Shown here: piece by piece, positions 61,297-64,000 of the stretch
How positions within the stretch are numbered: the stretch's first letter is position 1
Layout of the letters: each line of letters starts with the position of its first letter
Assembly (NCBI RefSeq): GCF_021922925.1
Contig: NZ_CP040786.1
Coordinates: 2,046,001 to 2,110,000, forward strand
Source of the DNA: Clavibacter phaseoli
GTDB lineage: Bacteria; Actinomycetota; Actinomycetes; Actinomycetales; Microbacteriaceae
DNA length: 64,000 nucleotides
Direction: 5' to 3'
Position numbers and translations under genes: made by a program
Notes under the pieces: model-generated
Databases searched by the model: none
What the model saw: the letters and a program-made list of their open reading frames with translations, nothing else
Told to the model about the DNA's origin: nothing

Positions 61297-62037
61297 TCAG
61301 GGCAGCGGGATCACGCGGTCCGCGACCGTGCGGCCGCCGACCTCGGCAAGCCCGTCGTCGAGCAGCCGCGTGACCAGCTCGCTGCCGCGGCCCTGCGTGA
61401 TGCGGAGGCCGCGGCCGAGGTGGGCCGTGACGCGGAGGGCGGCGGCTCCGGTCGCCTCGTCCTCGGCGATGCCGAGCGCGGGAGCGGCCATGCGGGAGCG
61501 GATCCAGCCAGCCGCCTCGTCGACCCACGCCCACGCGTAGAGGTGGTCGGCGCCCGCCGCGGAGACCGCGGCGGCGAGGTCGAGCGCGGCCAGGTCGGCG
61601 GCGGAGGGCAGCTCGCGCCAGGCGAAGACGGGCGCCCAGGCCGGGTCCGCGGTCACGCGCACGACGTCCCCGTCGCGGGTCACGGCCACGATGCCGGCCG
61701 GCACCCGCAGGTGGTCGACCGGCACGCCGCGCGACGCCAGCCACCAGGCCGTGCCGACGGTGGGGTGCCCGGCGAAGGGCAGCTCGCGCGCGGGCGTGAG
61801 GATGCGGATCGACGCGCCCCGCGGATCCTGGCCGGGCGCGTCCACCGCGTCGACGAAGACCGTCTCGCTGAAGCCGAGCGCCTGCGCGATCGCGAGCTCC
61901 CGGCCCTGCGTGCGCGGCGAGGCGAGCACGATCCCGAGCTCGTTGCCGTAATGCCCGTCCGCGTCCGCGAACACCCGCAGCACGTGCACCTCGTCCGGCC
62001 GCACGCCGTCGAGCGCGACGACCGGACGGTCCGTCAC
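61297..62037 (-). CDS. PhzF-family isomerase/epimerase-like protein
   Basis: A 246-residue PhzF-fold protein. [22 protein letters not shown] is the family opening, with the usual catalytic Glu position near [22 protein letters not shown] and [16 protein letters not shown] are the conserved substrate motifs. The GTG start overlaps the DUF1206 stop (GTGA). It is not part of a phenazine cluster and probably isomerises a small metabolite. The three-gene operon with DUF1206 and an AI-2E-type transporter is tightly coupled. Confidence 0.86.
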   Translation of the reverse strand: MTDRPVVALDGVRPDEVHVLRVFADADGHYGNELGIVLASPRTQGRELAIAQALGFSETVFVDAVDAPGQDPRGASIRILTPARELPFAGHPTVGTAWWLASRGVPVDHLRVPAGIVAVTRDGDVVRVTADPAWAPVFAWRELPSAADLAALDLAAAVSAAGADHLYAWAWVDEAAGWIRSRMAAPALGIAEDEATGAAALRVTAHLGRGLRITQGRGSELVTRLLDDGLAEVGGRTVADRVIPLP

Positions 62038-62834
62038 AGCTTCGCGTAGCGTGCGCGGGCGCCGCAGTACAGGCCGTAGGCGATGAGGCCGAGCCCGGTG
62101 ATCGCGAGCACGGCGACGCCGGCGGGCAGTCCCGCGAGCGCCTGGAGCGCGCCGTCGAGCCCGGTCGCGCGGCTCGGGTCGGCCGTGACCGCGCCCACGA
62201 TGAACAGCACGCCGACCGCGACGAGCGCGACGCCCTTGGCGACGTAGCCCGCGACGCCGAGCGCCGTGATCCCGCGCCCGAGCGATCCCGACGGCACCGA
62301 TATGTCCTCGCGGAAGCGCTTCGTCGCGCCCTTGAACCCGAAGTAGACGCCGACCGCCACGACCGCGAGGCCGAGGATCACGAGCAGCACCACACCGCCG
62401 GGCGCCGCGAGGAGCCGCGCGCTCAGCGACTGGGTCTGCTCGGAGGAGTCGCTGGATCCGCCGGTCGCGAAGCGCAGGGCCGTGAACGCGATCGCGAGGT
62501 AGGCGACGGCCTTGCCGAGCTCCTTCGCGCGCGCCGCCCAGGTGCGCTTCGCGTCCTCGCCGCGCGCGAGCACGGTCTCGACGAGCTGCCAGAGGCCGAG
62601 CCCGAGGAGGCCGACCACGACGACCCACAGCAGCACGCGGCCGCCGGGCGATCCCGCGATGGAGCCGAGCGCGCCGGACTGGTCGGCCTCGCCGCCCCCG
62701 CCGCCGGTCGCGAGGCGGAACGCGATCACGCCGATGAGGAGGTGCAGCAGGCCGTTGACCGCGTGCCCGAGGCGCGCGGCGACAGCGAATCCGCGGGAGC
62801 GCTGGAGGCTCGACGCGGCGCCGGTCGCGCTCAC
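62034..62834 (-). CDS. DUF1206 membrane protein
   Basis: A 266-residue protein with six helices in three internal repeats of two. [45 protein letters not shown] and [21 protein letters not shown] begin the repeats, each with an R/K-G-x-x-Y/H motif typical of DUF1206. The GTG start overlaps the previous stop. The family is unstudied. Confidence 0.88.
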   Translation of the reverse strand: MSATGAASSLQRSRGFAVAARLGHAVNGLLHLLIGVIAFRLATGGGGGEADQSGALGSIAGSPGGRVLLWVVVVGLLGLGLWQLVETVLARGEDAKRTWAARAKELGKAVAYLAIAFTALRFATGGSSDSSEQTQSLSARLLAAPGGVVLLVILGLAVVAVGVYFGFKGATKRFREDISVPSGSLGRGITALGVAGYVAKGVALVAVGVLFIVGAVTADPSRATGLDGALQALAGLPAGVAVLAITGLGLIAYGLYCGARARYAKL

Positions 62835-63982
62835 GAGGCGGAGGACGCGGAGGGGCGGCCGGTGAGCTTCGCGGTGAGGCCGCGCGCGGCCCTCTTCACC
62901 GGTTCGACGGGCGAGGACGCCGGCGGCTCCGGCTCCTCCTCGTCGGGCTCCATGATGATCTTCCACGCGGTCCAGGCGACGGCCGTGAGCGGCACCGAGA
63001 GGATCGCGCCGACGATGCCGCCGAGGATCGTGCCGGCCGTCAGCGCCAGCAGCACGACGAGGCCGTGCAGCTTGAGCGCGTTGCCGAGCACGACCGGCTG
63101 CAGCAGGTTGCCCTCGAGCTGGTTCACGAGGATCACGATGGCGACGACCCAGATCGCGGTGCCGAGGTCGTTGGTCACGAGCGCGACGAGCGCCGCGAGG
63201 ATGCCCGCGACGGTGGCGCCGACGATCGGCACGAACGCGCCGATGAACACCACGAGCGACAGCGGCAGCGCGAGCGGCACGCCGAGGATGAAGAGGCCGG
63301 CGCCGATGAAAACGGTGTCGACGAGCGCGACGGTCGCCGTGCCGCGGATGTAGCCGCCGAGCACCTTGGCGCCCTCGTGGCCCACGCGCACGGCGCGCTT
63401 GCGGCCGCGACCGCGGAACGGACGGATGAGGAAGGCCCAGATGCGCGGCCCGTCCTTGACGAAGTAGAAGAACACGACGAGCCCGAGCACCGCGCCGGTG
63501 ACGACCTCGGCCGCCGCGGAGACGCCCGCGATGGCGCCGGATCCGAACTGGCTGCTGGTGAGGAAGTCGACGGCCTGCTGGCGGAAGGAGTCGACCTGCG
63601 CCGAGTCGATCGGCAGCCCACCCTCCTCGATGAACGCCTGCAGCTGGTCGACGCCCTCGCTGGTGGCCTTCACGAGCGTCGGCCACTGGCTCTGCACGCC
63701 GAAGACGACGGCCGTGATGGCGCCGCCGAAGAGCACCAGCCCGGTGAGGAGCGCGATGACCGCGGCGAGGGCGTCGGGGACGCCGCGGCGCTCCATCCAC
63801 AGCACCATCGGGCGCACGGCGCACGCGAGGATCAGCGCGATGATCACCGGGATCACGACGAGCTTGAGCGAGATGGCGGCGTACACGATCGCGATGGCGA
63901 CCACGAGGACCGCCAGGATCTGCACGCAGCGGATGGAGAGGCGGCCGAGCTTGTCCTGCCAGACGGACTGCGGGGTGGTCAT
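62831..63982 (-). CDS. AI-2E family transporter (PerM-like)
   Basis: A 383-residue transporter with about seven or eight helices. [98 protein letters not shown] and [28 protein letters not shown] are family motifs. A TAGGGT -10 box (63990-63995) is seven bases before the ATG at 63982, so the message is probably leaderless; this rules out the GTG three codons upstream, which overlaps the box. Known members export AI-2 or exchange Na+ for protons; the substrate here is unknown. Confidence 0.89.
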   Translation of the reverse strand: MTTPQSVWQDKLGRLSIRCVQILAVLVVAIAIVYAAISLKLVVIPVIIALILACAVRPMVLWMERRGVPDALAAVIALLTGLVLFGGAITAVVFGVQSQWPTLVKATSEGVDQLQAFIEEGGLPIDSAQVDSFRQQAVDFLTSSQFGSGAIAGVSAAAEVVTGAVLGLVVFFYFVKDGPRIWAFLIRPFRGRGRKRAVRVGHEGAKVLGGYIRGTATVALVDTVFIGAGLFILGVPLALPLSLVVFIGAFVPIVGATVAGILAALVALVTNDLGTAIWVVAIVILVNQLEGNLLQPVVLGNALKLHGLVVLLALTAGTILGGIVGAILSVPLTAVAWTAWKIIMEPDEEEPEPPASSPVEPVKRAARGLTAKLTGRPSASSAS

Positions 63983-64000
63983 GCGCTCCACCCTACGGGC

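Overview
The window is high-GC DNA with dense coding, short intergenic gaps, frequent GTG starts and very frequent GGATCC inside genes. Several families are typical of actinobacteria (DUF3073, FCD and UTRA GntR regulators, XRE/MmyB regulators, DUF1206, TatA-like proteins). It is a chromosomal segment of an actinobacterium. A Microbacteriaceae member, Clavibacter or a close relative, is the best guess, but that is recognition rather than a computed placement. I see no tRNA, rRNA, CRISPR array, insertion sequence or prophage.

Region 1 (1-26.2 kb) is sugar and polyol catabolism. After the 5' part of a secreted nuclease gene come an IolE-like dehydratase, an IolG-like dehydrogenase, a sugar ABC transporter (binding protein, permease, ATPase) and a UTRA-GntR regulator. 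The rest of the myo-inositol pathway (iolC, barrel aldolase, iolA, iolB, iolD) is one minus-strand operon at 19.7-26.1 kb. Three promoter regions serving these genes carry near-identical TGTNNTGAC(A/G) boxes, so the split pathway looks like one regulon. Between the two halves lies a second pathway: a DhaK-DhaL fusion kinase, an RpiB-like isomerase, a TPI-like isomerase and an FCD-GntR regulator (8.8-12.6 kb). This is the gene set known for turning erythrulose into erythrose-4-phosphate. A separate minus-strand pair, a 3-hydroxyacyl-CoA-dehydrogenase-fold oxidoreductase and a TIM-barrel protein (17.7-19.7 kb), carries the same TCCTATAGGA palindrome in front of it. I infer that it feeds the tetrulose branch. 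A small redox island (aldo/keto reductase, cupin, carboxymuconolactone decarboxylase, SDR, two XRE/MmyB regulators) sits at 13.1-17.7 kb.

Region 2 (26.2-46 kb) is mixed housekeeping and envelope: GNAT, TetR/SDR pair, a DEAD-box helicase with a long repetitive N-terminus, an RND-type exporter with a probable CTG start, an FUSC membrane protein, glgX, a secreted trypsin-fold protein lacking its nucleophile serine, a MocR/YczE divergent pair, an APC/KUP-like transporter, a flavin oxidoreductase and DUF3073.

Region 3 (46-52.2 kb) holds purine synthesis: purM and purF are divergent, and purD-purC form an operon. Region 4 (52.6-56.1 kb) encodes an acyl-CoA dehydrogenase-PIG-L deacetylase-NodS-like methyltransferase triple fusion coupled to a GT2 glycosyltransferase, which looks like an undescribed modified-aminosugar or glycolipid pathway. 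Region 5 (56-64 kb) has a MarR/monooxygenase pair, a Tat-type intradiol dioxygenase lipoprotein beside a tatA paralogue, a CorC-type membrane protein preceded by a 37-codon leaderless ORF, and a coupled AI-2E transporter/DUF1206/PhzF operon. Many genes here have a TANNNT -10 box 6-7 bases before the start codon, indicating leaderless transcripts.
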